Source: an uncultured Nitrospinaceae bacterium (GTDB lineage: Bacteria; Nitrospinota; Nitrospinia; Nitrospinales; VA-1). Taken from it: a stretch of 23,976 nt of DNA. A program made the position numbers and the translations under genes. Location of the stretch: NCBI GenBank assembly GCA_905182935.1, contig CAJJDL010000122.1, positions 1 to 23,976 on the forward strand, read 5' to 3'. The notes below the pieces were generated by a model. That model saw nothing but the letters and a program-made list of their open reading frames with translations, was not told the DNA's origin and ran no database searches. This document shows positions 1 to 8,186 of the stretch, in pieces (the stretch's first letter is position 1; every line of letters begins with the position of its first letter).

Positions 1-274
1 TATAGAGCGAAACTGCTAAGTCAAATGCACCGCCACGTATTTCTTTAATTACTTTACCTTGGAGGCCGAAGATGCTCATTCGGTTAATACTGCCAGCAGA
101 GATTGTCGAATTAATATTAGAGTCACATTCTAGAGTCTTTCGAGCCGATTCGGGGGCAAGAACAGTAATCATTGCACCTGGAAATTCATCTTTTAAAGAC
201 TTAATTGTTGCACTCAATGTATTGGTTGCAGACCGAATCAGAAGAATATTTATGGGGTCAGGGGAGTCTTTCAT
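1..274 (-). CDS. Partial GT9-like (heptosyltransferase-type) protein, N-terminal 91 residues
   Basis: An open minus-strand frame begins with ATG at 274 and runs off the left edge with no stop, so only the N-terminus is visible. Residues 9-14 (NILLIR), a following helix with LKDEFPGA, the strand ITVLAP and the later FDLAVSLY strand match the layout of the N-terminal Rossmann half of GT9 glycosyltransferases (ADP-heptose:LPS heptosyltransferase fold), where the pattern is ILLIR...LK..FP.A.I.VL...YDLVI. The usual Gly-Asp after the first strand is missing: the sequence reads RSATNTLS. It may therefore be a degenerate, non-catalytic relative. It lies downstream of the radical SAM gene on the same strand but beyond a terminator, and no Shine-Dalgarno is seen. 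Its layout resembles the C-terminal domain of that neighbour. The family call is from pattern only; reality of the frame is fairly likely. Confidence 0.55.
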   Translation of the reverse strand, partial: MKDSPDPINILLIRSATNTLSATIKSLKDEFPGAMITVLAPESARKTLECDSNINSTISAGSINRMSIFGLQGKVIKEIRGGAFDLAVSLY

Positions 275-298
275 AAGTTGTGATTTTCTATAGATTTA

Positions 299-333
299 AA
301 AAAATACCCCGAAGCGGAGTTTTGCTCCACTTC
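299..333 (-). terminator. Rho-independent terminator after the radical SAM gene
   Basis: On the minus strand, a 9-bp stem (GAAGTGGAG with CTCCGCTTC, one G-U pair, loop CAAAA) occupies 311-333. It is followed by GGGGTA and a run of seven T. It begins a few bases after the radical SAM stop codon and precedes the GT9-like start, so it probably separates or attenuates the two genes. The G-U pair forms only on the minus strand, which fixes the direction. Confidence 0.75.
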
Positions 334-338
334 GTTCG

Positions 339-2126
339 TTACCGAAGGTGAGATCTTCCCTGGTCGCCCGGGTTTTCCAGATCAAATACGGTGCCTTCTA
401 TATTCACTGCGACCATTTTTTTTATTCCAATACGTTTTGCAATTGCTTTAACATCCGCGTATCCATTGCCAGAAATATTGTGGTAAGGAATGACTCCAAG
501 AGAATATTCTCGGTTTGATAAATCTTTTAATAATGGTTGAGGAAATAAATCGTTATTAAAATGTCCGTCTCCATATAGAAATACATCATCTACATAGTTA
601 TTAGATTTAAGTTTGTCATTAATGACATTTTGTCCTAGCACTGAGATTCGACTATCCTGATATTGATCATGAAGAGAACTTAGTATATCGTTTACTTGTT
701 TCATTCGAGCGGTACGAAATAGAAGGATTTCTCGTGTGGAATTGATTTCAATGGATTTAAAATTATCTTTTGCCGTCGATGTGTAACGATTATCAAAACC
801 TTTTTCGTATAATTTTTCAGCTTCTCGAAAATTTTTCATGACCATTTCGGCGGGATATTGGGGGTTGTCAACTACGCAATGGTTGCCACCGTCAAAATGC
901 TTCCAATCGACATTGCGTAGAAACCCTTTTTGCTTCATACGGTTGTAGAATGGAGTCCCTGGTTGCGGGGTACTTATAGAAAGCTGGAATCGCCATAACA
1001 ATTGTCGATCAAGCAGATCATTCATTAGTGCCAGAGTTTTCTTGTCACAATCATCTGTTGATCCTTCACCGCCAAAAGTAAATGTTCCATAAAACTTAAG
1101 CCCGATATTAGTGCCGTGCTCCATCAGTTGTTTGAGGCGTGGAACATTAAATTTTTTCATTAAGTCCATTCCCTGGGCGGCTTTTTCTCCAGCAGTTTCG
1201 ATACCGAGCCTTATCATGTAATATCCGGCACCTTTCATTGCATCAAGTACTTCCTCATCCATTGGCCACTGCCCACACATGACGTCATACTTTAAATCAT
1301 CAAGTCCATTTTGGCGTATGGCTTTTGTCAGTTCGAGCATATACTTTTTACTACCATTATGAACCTCTTCGTCAAAGAAGATGCCTTCTAGCTGTGGATA
1401 CTTTTCTCTAAGAGTTTGCAATTCATAGACAACATTTTGTGGATCTCTAGATCGCCAGTTAGGATGAGCATAAGAAATATTGCCACATACGCAGAAGCTA
1501 CATGATAATGGGCATCCACGAGAAGCGTAGGCTTGAATTTCTAAATATTCGCTAGACGGTTCTCCGGGTATCCCATAAGCCAGCCTGGAAACGTCGTCGT
1601 CTTCTGGTAGTGGAAGTTTGTTAACGTCCAAAGGCATGCGTAAAGCATTAGGGTATAACCCTAGAATATCGTTTGGATTTTTTCCTTGAAGAATTTCTAG
1701 AACAGTCAATTCATATTCTCTAAGTACTACGTAGTCAGCATATTTACTTACTTCTTCAGGAAAGGTGGTAGCATGTGGACCACAGATGATAAATTTTGTT
1801 CCAAATCTTTTTTTAAGTTCTTGTGCGAACCGACTGTCCGCGCTAATTGTTCGTGTTGCGCAGTCCATAATCAGATAATCTGGAGCAAAATCAGATACTT
1901 TTTCAACAAACGCATTATGATCTAGCTTATCTAAACAGCCATCGTAGAACCTTACTTCGTGGTCAGTATCACGCTTAAGCATTGACGAACAATAAGCCAA
2001 TTCCCACGGGTAATAGGTAAAAATATTTAAATCTTTTGTACTGTTGGTCCAACGACTAGGGGAGTGGATCATTGCGTATCCGTCAGTATCAATACCGACA
2101 GAGTTACAGACAGCAACTTTCATCAA
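339..2126 (-). CDS. Radical SAM protein with B12-binding-like N-domain and extra C-terminal GT9-like domain
   Basis: This 595-aa protein has an N-terminal Rossmann-like region (about residues 1-170) of the cobalamin-binding type, without a canonical DxHxxG motif. The radical SAM core follows (about 195-420), with the cluster CPLSCSFC giving C205, C209 and C212, the ligands of a [4Fe-4S] cluster that cleaves S-adenosylmethionine. This order is that of the large B12-binding-type radical SAM family (methyltransferases and ring-forming enzymes); the substrate cannot be read from sequence. Residues about 465-577 (from EILLFRTAR) form an added alpha/beta domain that resembles the N-terminal half of GT9 proteins and the adjacent gene's product. 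The start is an ATG-ATG pair with GAGG 5-8 bases upstream; either Met is possible. The gene is followed by a terminator and preceded by a 445-bp spacer with several hairpins. Confidence 0.85.
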   Translation of the reverse strand: MMKVAVCNSVGIDTDGYAMIHSPSRWTNSTKDLNIFTYYPWELAYCSSMLKRDTDHEVRFYDGCLDKLDHNAFVEKVSDFAPDYLIMDCATRTISADSRFAQELKKRFGTKFIICGPHATTFPEEVSKYADYVVLREYELTVLEILQGKNPNDILGLYPNALRMPLDVNKLPLPEDDDVSRLAYGIPGEPSSEYLEIQAYASRGCPLSCSFCVCGNISYAHPNWRSRDPQNVVYELQTLREKYPQLEGIFFDEEVHNGSKKYMLELTKAIRQNGLDDLKYDVMCGQWPMDEEVLDAMKGAGYYMIRLGIETAGEKAAQGMDLMKKFNVPRLKQLMEHGTNIGLKFYGTFTFGGEGSTDDCDKKTLALMNDLLDRQLLWRFQLSISTPQPGTPFYNRMKQKGFLRNVDWKHFDGGNHCVVDNPQYPAEMVMKNFREAEKLYEKGFDNRYTSTAKDNFKSIEINSTREILLFRTARMKQVNDILSSLHDQYQDSRISVLGQNVINDKLKSNNYVDDVFLYGDGHFNNDLFPQPLLKDLSNREYSLGVIPYHNISGNGYADVKAIAKRIGIKKMVAVNIEGTVFDLENPGDQGRSHLR

Positions 2127-2163
2127 AGCCTCGCTTGTATGAGTTAATATTTGTAGTAGAGTT

Positions 2164-2315
2164 ACTCCATAAACTTGGAGAACTCTTGTAGTATTAGAGT
2201 ATCACTTTTGTTATAAAGCGATTCCCTTTTAAGACCTGTCGCATATTTTGCGATAGGAGGAAGTTAGCAAAGAGCCTCCTCCGCTTGGGCCACTAGAGTC
2301 TATGTCTCATAGCGG
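2164..2315 (-). other. Multi-hairpin region, possible structured 5' leader or small RNA
   Basis: Six consecutive inverted repeats were found by eye: CTCCA/TGGAG (2165-2180), ACTCT/AGAGT (2182-2200), a 7-bp arm pair 2202-2208/2215-2221, TCGCA/TGCGA (2239-2253), AGGAGG/CCTCCT (2255-2280), and CCGCT/AGCGG (2281-2315) enclosing CTATG/CATAG (2300-2312). The last two are alternatives in part. The third pair contains a C/A position that becomes a G-U pair only on the minus strand, which favours transcription toward the radical SAM gene as its 5' leader. No known riboswitch consensus was matched. It could also be an independent small RNA. Confidence 0.35.
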
Positions 2316-2461
2316 TTAAAATCAAATAAAACTTTAGTAAACTTACTAATAAGGTGATCAATCCAGAGCTTTAGTTTGTTTAAATTTATGGGTCATTGCT
2401 TATATGAAACAGTTAGAAATAAAAGAGATGAAGTAAATAAAATAAAAACATATCTTTAACC

Positions 2462-2490
2462 TTGACTTCCTTTTGGACTCCTTGTAAAGA
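2462..2490 (+). promoter_or_regulatory. Candidate ftsY promoter
   Basis: TTGACT at 2462-2467 and TAAAGA at 2485-2490 are separated by 17 bases. The -35 matches the sigma-70 consensus at five of six positions while the -10 is weak. It lies about 80 bases before the ftsY ATG. In such AT-rich DNA this could be chance. Confidence 0.3.
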
Positions 2491-2571
2491 TATCACGCTA
2501 TTTTTTCAAGATTTTAGCCTAGGTCTTTAGATGTTTTGGTATCTGAAGAAAAATTCTAAGAGTGATAATTT

Positions 2572-3528
2572 ATGGATGAGAGACAAAAAGACATAAATGA
2601 AGCGGCTAATGAAAAAAGTAGATTTTTTTCACGTCTAAAGTTAGGGCTTCAGAAAACTCGAGATAGCCTGACTGACGGTATAGATAGAGTTGTAAATGGC
2701 CCTGCAGAAATAGGCCCTGAGTTATGGGAGGAGCTTGAAGAAGTTTTATTAGTTTCGGATATGGGTAGCTCTGTAATGTCTTGGGTTATGGAGGAATTAA
2801 AAAAGTGCGTGCGTGAATCTCTTATTAGAGAAAAAAAAGAAATTATAAAAATTCTTAAAGAACTTCTTATTCGTATTTTGGAGGAAACTAAGGTTGATGA
2901 GATGTCGTCGATCAAAGAGCCTTGTGTAGTTCTGGTTGTTGGGGTTAATGGATCAGGAAAGACAACTACTGTAGGTAAATTGGCTGCAAGGCATAAGAGA
3001 AAAGGAGAGCGGGTGATGGTAGTAGCTGGAGACACTTTTCGAGCAGCCGCAACTGAGCAATTACAGGCTTGGGCAGACCAAATAGGTGTTCTTTGCGTTA
3101 GTCAAAAAAGTGGAACAGACCCTTCGGCTGTTGCGTATGATGCTGTCCAGTCTGCTTTAGTGAAAAAGATGGATAGAGTTTTCGTTGATACGGCTGGGCG
3201 ATTACAGACTAATAAGAATTTAATGGAAGAACTGAAGAAAATAAAACGTGTTGTTGGAAAGGTGATTGGTAATGCACCTCATGAAACTCTTCTAGTCTTA
3301 GACGCTTCTATTGGACAAAATAGCTTGTCTCAGGCTAAATTATTTAATGAAGCATTAGGTATTGATGGGTTAATAATGACTAAACTCGATGGTTCATCTA
3401 AGGGTGGAATATTGTTTAATATTATCCGTGAGCTTAAAGTCCCGGTTCGTTTTATAGGTATTGGTGAGAAAGTTGATGATTTGCAGATTTTTGATCCAAG
3501 ATCATTTGTCGATGCCCTATTTGATTAG
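2572..3528 (+). CDS. ftsY: Signal recognition particle receptor FtsY
   Basis: FtsY is the SRP receptor GTPase that docks ribosome-SRP complexes at the inner membrane for co-translational insertion. The 318-aa product has the N helical bundle (about 20-110) and the G domain with GVNGSGKT (124-131), the SRP-GTPase-specific DTFRAAA (154-160), DTAGR (206-210) and TKLDG (270-274). The conserved GQN box is present as DASIGQN, with Ile where Thr is usual. The acidic N-terminal A domain seen in E. coli is almost absent, giving a short NG-type FtsY, which is common outside gammaproteobacteria. It stands alone on the plus strand, convergent with the symporter gene. No strong Shine-Dalgarno precedes the ATG; the start is supported by the onset of family-like helical sequence. 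Confidence 0.97.
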   Translation: MDERQKDINEAANEKSRFFSRLKLGLQKTRDSLTDGIDRVVNGPAEIGPELWEELEEVLLVSDMGSSVMSWVMEELKKCVRESLIREKKEIIKILKELLIRILEETKVDEMSSIKEPCVVLVVGVNGSGKTTTVGKLAARHKRKGERVMVVAGDTFRAAATEQLQAWADQIGVLCVSQKSGTDPSAVAYDAVQSALVKKMDRVFVDTAGRLQTNKNLMEELKKIKRVVGKVIGNAPHETLLVLDASIGQNSLSQAKLFNEALGIDGLIMTKLDGSSKGGILFNIIRELKVPVRFIGIGEKVDDLQIFDPRSFVDALFD

Positions 3529-3564
3529 TTATATCTAAAATTTAAAATATTTCAATCGTCAATT

Positions 3565-3613
3565 CATGCTTCCCAAGTTTTATGTGTGGATTGCCCCACG
3601 ATTAGGAAGCTTG
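3565..3613. terminator. Two-tier inverted repeat between convergent genes, possible terminator
   Basis: CATGCTTCC (3565-3573) pairs with GGAAGCTTG (3605-3613) with one mismatch, enclosing an inner GTGG/CCAC hairpin (3586-3599). It lies between the convergent ends of ftsY and the symporter gene, where a bidirectional terminator would be expected. There is no good T-run on either side, so intrinsic termination is uncertain. Confidence 0.35.
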
Positions 3614-3669
3614 TTTCTAAATAGAGGTGGATAAAATCAAAAAATAGTTTCCAAGCTCTCACCAAGATT

Positions 3670-5019
3670 TTAATTATATTTATTAATTGTACCTTCATTT
3701 ATCCCCTTTTCAAAAATTCGAGTTTCTCGGGATAGTATTCCGCTCAATAGTAAAAGTCCTATCAAGTTTGGCACAGCCATCAACGCATTCATAGCATCAG
3801 AAAAATTCCATACCGCCTCTAATTCAAAAAGTGCGCCCATAAACACAATAATTACCCATAGATATCTGTATAAATAAACCCACTTTTCTTTAAAAAGATA
3901 TTCAAAACATTTTTCTCCATAATACTCCCACGCTAATATTGAAGAAAATCCAAAGGTAATTGCGCTTAAACTGACGATGATGTTTCCCCAGTTACCGGGT
4001 AACCCACTAGAAAAGGCTTTAATTGTTAAAGCGACGCCAGTTTCTCCTGATATCCAAACACCTGATGAGCTTAATGCTAAAGCTGTGAGAGAGCATATAA
4101 CTAATGTATCTAGAAAAGTTCCCGTCATAGAAACAAGAGCTTGTTTTCCGGGGTGGTTAGTTTTTGCAGCAGCAGCTGCAATGGGAGCGCTGCCCATTCC
4201 TGACTCGTTAGAAAAAAGCCCACGTGCTACTCCAAAACGGATAGTTTGCGTCAGCGTGGCTCCAATAAATCCACCAGTTGCCGATGTCCCATTGAAAGCA
4301 TGTTCAAAAATCAATGCTATTCCAGAACCTAAGTGGGGTAAATTGTTAAAAATTACAATTATAGCTCCAATAAAATAAATTGTGACCATCAGAGGTACAA
4401 AGTAGCTAGCAACATCAGCTATTCTTTTTATTCCTCCAATAATTACCATTCCTGTTAAAATCGCTAGAATAGTTCCTATTAATAATTTACTAGTTCCTAA
4501 TGTTTCTGATAAGGCGTGAGCCGTAGTATTAGATTGAATCATGTTACCAATTCCAAAAGCGGCAAGAGCTCCAAAAATAGCGAAGCATACGCCAAGCCAT
4601 TTTTGTCCTAAACCGTACTCAATGTAATACATTGGCCCGCCGGAAATTTCACCATAGTCATTAATATGCCTATATTTGACAGCCAAATAACCTTCGGAAT
4701 ACTTGGTAGCCATTCCCACCAATCCGGTTACCCACATCCAAAAAATTGCACCTGGCCCTCCCAATGCTACTGCAGTACTTACGCCGGCAATATTCCCCAT
4801 ACCAACTGTAGCTGCTAAAGCAGTCATTAGTGATCCAAAGTGGGAAATGTCCCCCTCTCCCTCACGTTCTTTGGCGAACGTTAACCGAAAGGCATAGATT
4901 ATGTTTCGTATTTGAATTCCATTCAATCGGATGGATAGCCAGACCCCAGTTCCTAATAAAAGAATAAGAAGCCATGGTCCCCACATTATTTTTGCAAATT
5001 CGGCCAATAATGAGTGCAT
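3670..5019 (-). CDS. Sodium:alanine/glycine symporter (AGCS family)
   Basis: This 449-aa polytopic inner-membrane protein takes up alanine or glycine (exact substrate not readable) driven by sodium. The family signature is intact: VGMGNIAGVSTAVALGGPGA around residues 72-91, followed by IFWMWVTG. Around ten or more hydrophobic segments span the chain, and the length matches the 440-490 aa typical of AgcS/AlsT transporters. It lies 57 bases downstream of tRNA-Cys and tRNA-Gly on the same strand, so it may be co-transcribed with them or start from a promoter in the short gap. No strong Shine-Dalgarno is seen before the ATG. It converges with ftsY. Confidence 0.93.
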   Translation of the reverse strand: MHSLLAEFAKIMWGPWLLILLLGTGVWLSIRLNGIQIRNIIYAFRLTFAKEREGEGDISHFGSLMTALAATVGMGNIAGVSTAVALGGPGAIFWMWVTGLVGMATKYSEGYLAVKYRHINDYGEISGGPMYYIEYGLGQKWLGVCFAIFGALAAFGIGNMIQSNTTAHALSETLGTSKLLIGTILAILTGMVIIGGIKRIADVASYFVPLMVTIYFIGAIIVIFNNLPHLGSGIALIFEHAFNGTSATGGFIGATLTQTIRFGVARGLFSNESGMGSAPIAAAAAKTNHPGKQALVSMTGTFLDTLVICSLTALALSSSGVWISGETGVALTIKAFSSGLPGNWGNIIVSLSAITFGFSSILAWEYYGEKCFEYLFKEKWVYLYRYLWVIIVFMGALFELEAVWNFSDAMNALMAVPNLIGLLLLSGILSRETRIFEKGINEGTINKYN

Positions 5020-5076
5020 TTTTCGGTTCTATTAGTTAACGATACGTTTTAAATGAAAATGATTTGCACCAAAAAA

Positions 5077-5150
<74 letters not shown>

Positions 5151-5185
5151 TAATAAACAAATCAGATTAAATAAGAAAGGAAAAT

Positions 5186-5265
<80 letters not shown>

Positions 5266-5327
5266 TCGAATTAAATAATAACTTATAGGGTCACTTATTA
5301 TATTTTCCTTGGCGGGTTTGTCAATTT

Positions 5328-5915
5328 CTATTTTTTTTGGAAACTCGATTCTGTTCCCATTAAAATTCGAAAAATATTTCCACGGTGTTTAAAAACGACC
5401 ATGATAGCGATTCCTAAAGACATAAATATATATGGCGCTGGTACGTTTGTTAAAATGCCAAATATAGGTAAAACTATAGATGAACAAATAGAACTTAGAG
5501 ACACATAATTTAAAACCCATAAAGTTAAAGCGAATACTCCGATAGCCATTAGTGTCGGTATTGGCATGATGTACAAATGAATCCCTAAGCCAATTGCAAC
5601 ACCTTTCCCCCCTTTAAATTTTATAAATACTGAAAATAGATGCCCAAGAAATGCGGTGAATCCAGCTACAGCTATGTGATAGGGATCAGTTAGGAATAAA
5701 TAAGCTAATAAAATAGCCAGCCAGCCCTTAAAAGTATCTCCTAGTAGAGTGAAAATACCAGCTTTTTTCCCGAGTATTCGGGAGACATTGGTTGCACCAA
5801 TATTTCTACTACCATGCTCCTGAAGGTTAATTTTTTGAGCGCGGGCAAATAAAACCCCAAACGGAATAGAACCCATGAAATAGGTGATAACCCATATAGA
5901 AATATTTAGCGCCAT
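5328..5915 (-). CDS. plsY: Glycerol-3-phosphate acyltransferase PlsY
   Basis: PlsY transfers an acyl group from acyl-phosphate to glycerol-3-phosphate, making lysophosphatidic acid, the first committed step of phospholipid synthesis. The 195-aa inner-membrane protein shows all the family blocks: GSIPFG (15-20), GSRNIGATNV (35-44), the GDTFKG block (59-64), and KFKGGKGVA (99-107), which contributes to the phosphate/acyl-phosphate site. Length matches the usual ~200 aa, with about seven hydrophobic segments. It lies 105 bases downstream of the bamD-like gene and upstream of the tRNA pair. No clear Shine-Dalgarno is visible. Confidence 0.95.
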   Translation of the reverse strand: MALNISIWVITYFMGSIPFGVLFARAQKINLQEHGSRNIGATNVSRILGKKAGIFTLLGDTFKGWLAILLAYLFLTDPYHIAVAGFTAFLGHLFSVFIKFKGGKGVAIGLGIHLYIMPIPTLMAIGVFALTLWVLNYVSLSSICSSIVLPIFGILTNVPAPYIFMSLGIAIMVVFKHRGNIFRILMGTESSFQKK

Positions 5916-6020
5916 TTTAAAATAGATTTCTTAGGGGTAATGATTGTCAAACCAAATGTTCGAAAAAAAGCTATAATTTAATTGAGTTATTAATTTGAAC
6001 CTTAGTAGACATAGCGATCA

Positions 6021-6788
6021 TTATCTGCGTAACACTTTCAGTCTCTTTTTTGCTTGAACGATAAATTGACTCCTAGGATATTTATTTACAAACTTCTTAT
6101 AGAATACCACTGCTTCTATAAAGTTTTGCTCATTATAATAGGATTCAGCGATAAGAAAAGCAGCTTCATCTGAAAACTTGTAATTTGGACTTTGAATTAA
6201 TAGATTTTCAAGCCTAGATATGGCAGATTGGTAAGATCCGGTATCATAATAGAATTTTCCAATTTCAAATATGTTTTCTGCTAGCCTTAGCGCACATTTT
6301 TTTTTATTTTTTTTTGCTTTTTCTATGTATTTGCTTTTAGGGAATTGGTTGATTAACAGTTCGAATCCATCAATAGCATCCTTAGCTGCGGTCTGATCTC
6401 TTGCCGCAATATCTACCACTTTATAATCCGACATGGCTTTGAAGTAATAAGCCCGGTCGACCTGCTTGTTAACTGGGTATAAATCAATAAATTCTTGAAA
6501 TTTATTTTTTGCTTCTTCGTATTCAGCTAAACTATAATGAATTCTTCCAAGAAGTAATAACGATTCAATTCTCTCCTTGCTACCTGGAAAGTCTTCAATA
6601 ATTTGATTTAATAAGGTTCTTGCGTGCATATCCTCTGTGTTCTTAAGAGCTTTGATCCCTTCTGCAAATAAATCTTTCGGTGACTCAGGGATAAAATCTG
6701 GTTTGAAAAAAGAGCAGGATGATATTATTAAAATGCCAAGAATGGCACTTACGCTAACTAGTAATCGGATATTAACTATATAAGTCAC
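6021..6788 (-). CDS. bamD: Outer-membrane assembly lipoprotein BamD
   Basis: BamD is the essential lipoprotein of the BAM complex, which folds beta-barrel proteins into the outer membrane. The 255-aa product begins with a lipoprotein signal peptide ending in the lipobox ISSC, placing the lipidated cysteine at residue 25. The rest is tetratricopeptide-like helical pairs, with repeated patterns such as YEEAKNKFQEFIDLYP and FIEAVVFYKKFVNKYP typical of the five-TPR BamD/YfiO fold; E. coli BamD is 245 aa. The start is GTG at 6788 with no clear Shine-Dalgarno; no other start leaves a complete signal peptide. It is divergent from exbB across 190 bases and upstream of plsY. A different TPR lipoprotein of similar length cannot be fully excluded. 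Confidence 0.88.
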   Translation of the reverse strand: MTYIVNIRLLVSVSAILGILIISSCSFFKPDFIPESPKDLFAEGIKALKNTEDMHARTLLNQIIEDFPGSKERIESLLLLGRIHYSLAEYEEAKNKFQEFIDLYPVNKQVDRAYYFKAMSDYKVVDIAARDQTAAKDAIDGFELLINQFPKSKYIEKAKKNKKKCALRLAENIFEIGKFYYDTGSYQSAISRLENLLIQSPNYKFSDEAAFLIAESYYNEQNFIEAVVFYKKFVNKYPRSQFIVQAKKRLKVLRR

Positions 6789-6964
6789 AACTGATTTTTT
6801 AAAATATGAATATTATCTAATAAATCGAATTATATCATCAAAGTAGACTAAAGTCTTCTACGCTTAAAGCTTGGATGCTCGCCTTGCTAAAGAGATTTTA
6901 ATCATGTTATAAGTTTGATTGAATTAATTAGCGTACGGGGATAAAGATAATATATTCCCAATAT

Positions 6965-6970
6965 AGGAGG
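6965..6970 (+). promoter_or_regulatory. Ribosome binding site fixing a TTG start of exbB
   Basis: AGGAGG, a perfect Shine-Dalgarno, lies nine bases before TTG at 6980. It decides the start, because the next in-frame ATG would remove the signal peptide region. Confidence 0.85.
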
Positions 6971-6979
6971 TTTAAGAAT

Positions 6980-7729
6980 TTGCCTTTTAAAATAAAAAGT
7001 TTAATATTTTTGGCGTTGTCGCTGGTTTTTATTTTTTCGGATGTGTGTTTTGCTGAGGTCAACAATGCTAACTCCTCATCAGGAATTTTATCCTTTATAG
7101 AAAAGGGTGGTTTTATGATGTACCCCATTCTTTTCTGTTCTATTCTTGTTTTAGGGATAGGAATGGAGAGAGCCTACAATTTGCGGCGCAAAAATATTAT
7201 AGATGCTGATTTTCTTGAGAAAATTCGTTCATATTGGAACTGGGATGATATTCAATTGGGTTTGCAGTTATGTACTACTCATGATACTTCGTTGTCACGT
7301 ATCCTTAAAATTGGTTTGTTACGATTTGGAGGCCAACTTGATGAAATAGAACGAGCGATTGAAGGTGCAGGTCAACATGAATCGTCTTTGTTAAACTCTA
7401 ATCTAAGAATCCTAGGCGCGATTGCAAACCTAACTCCGATGATGGGATTATTAGGGACAGTCTTTGGAATGATCAAGGCATTTAATGTGATATCTCAAAG
7501 CGGAACAGGCAACCCAGGCTTAGTTGCAAGTGGTATTTCAGAGGCTTTGGTCACTACAGCTGCCGGTATGATAGTAGGGATTCCAGCCTTGGCATTATAT
7601 CATTACTTTCGCGCTAAAATTGATCGCTACGTTTTTGAGATGGAAGAAATCTCTTTTCAACTTGTTGAAGAGCTTTCGTACGAAGCTATTCAGAAAAAAA
7701 AAGAAAGCGGTAAAGGGAAAGCAAAATAA
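6980..7729 (+). CDS. exbB: ExbB/TolQ/MotA-family proton channel protein
   Basis: This inner-membrane protein forms the proton channel that, with ExbD, powers TonB- or Tol-dependent work on the outer membrane. The 249-aa product has a cleavable-looking signal region (residues 1-25, ending CFAE), TM1 near 46-66, then the conserved TM2-TM3 block with GLLGTVFGMI (156-165) and SEALVTTAAGMIVGIPA (187-203). The start is TTG at 6980: AGGAGG at 6965-6970 lies nine bases upstream, and no ATG keeps the signal region. A 7-bp hairpin (6937-6943/6953-6959, one G-U pair) ends just before this ribosome site. exbD follows 49 bases later. Sequence alone does not separate ExbB from TolQ; the signal-bearing form favours ExbB. 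Confidence 0.92.
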   Translation: MPFKIKSLIFLALSLVFIFSDVCFAEVNNANSSSGILSFIEKGGFMMYPILFCSILVLGIGMERAYNLRRKNIIDADFLEKIRSYWNWDDIQLGLQLCTTHDTSLSRILKIGLLRFGGQLDEIERAIEGAGQHESSLLNSNLRILGAIANLTPMMGLLGTVFGMIKAFNVISQSGTGNPGLVASGISEALVTTAAGMIVGIPALALYHYFRAKIDRYVFEMEEISFQLVEELSYEAIQKKKESGKGKAK

Positions 7730-7778
7730 AAAAAGGTTACACTGTAATGTACATTAAGATATTCTCCAGAGAAATTTA

Positions 7779-8174
7779 ATGCGTTTCCGAGTTGAAGATG
7801 AAGAAAATTTCTCAGTGGACTTGACTCCACTTATAGATGTTGTGTTTCTCTTGCTCATATTTTTTATGGTTTCCACGGTGTTTGTTGACTTTAAAAAGCA
7901 GATGGATATTTCGTTGCCATCCTCTAAATCGTCGATATTAAGTGAGGTATTGAAACCAGTTACAGTCGAACTCACTATAGACAAACAAGTATTTTTAAAT
8001 GGAGAAAAAATACATATTAGTGAATTTGAATCAGCTCTCTCAAAAATTGCTAAGAGTGAAACAAAGGAAGCAATTATAAGAGCAGATAAAAATTTGCCTT
8101 ATGGAGACGTGATTAAGGTTATGGGTATGCTTCAGAATGCCCAAATTTTAAATATTGGAGTAGCCGTCAAATAA
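7779..8174 (+). CDS. exbD: ExbD/TolR biopolymer transport protein
   Basis: This 131-aa partner of ExbB has a short cytoplasmic N-terminus, one membrane segment and a periplasmic domain. The family motif DLTPLIDVVFLLLIFF (14-29) includes the essential channel aspartate D20. The periplasmic part ends with AIIRADKNLPYGDVIKVMG (92-110), the typical ExbD/TolR C-terminal fold. It is 49 bases after exbB and clearly in the same operon. No tonB, tolA or pal gene follows; instead the next gene is convergent. Confidence 0.94.
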   Translation: MRFRVEDEENFSVDLTPLIDVVFLLLIFFMVSTVFVDFKKQMDISLPSSKSSILSEVLKPVTVELTIDKQVFLNGEKIHISEFESALSKIAKSETKEAIIRADKNLPYGDVIKVMGMLQNAQILNIGVAVK

Positions 8175-8186
8175 TTATTTTAAAAC

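Larger units (their letters stand above)
2127..2571. other. 445-bp spacer between divergent radical SAM gene and ftsY
   Basis: No convincing reading frame lies here. The left part (2164-2315) is relatively GC-richer and carries a chain of short inverted repeats, described separately. The right part (2316-2571) is very AT-rich; a possible ftsY promoter with TTGACT (2462-2467), a 17-base spacer and TAAAGA (2485-2490) is visible. No tRNA, tmRNA, RNase P or SRP RNA signature was recognised. Confidence 0.5.

Noticed and set aside
72..293. Plus-strand frame of 73 codons
   Set aside because: It is antisense to the better supported GT9-like partial gene, which has a recognisable fold pattern and stays open to the window edge.
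2164..2315. 6S, SRP, RNase P or tmRNA gene
   Set aside because: None of the sequence signatures of these RNAs could be found on either strand.
2127..2330. Cobalamin riboswitch upstream of the radical SAM gene
   Set aside because: Only an AAAAGGGAA-like stretch fits; the conserved B12-box elements (GCTGCCCCCGCAACTG, GCCACTG, GGAGACC-type ends) are absent on the minus strand.
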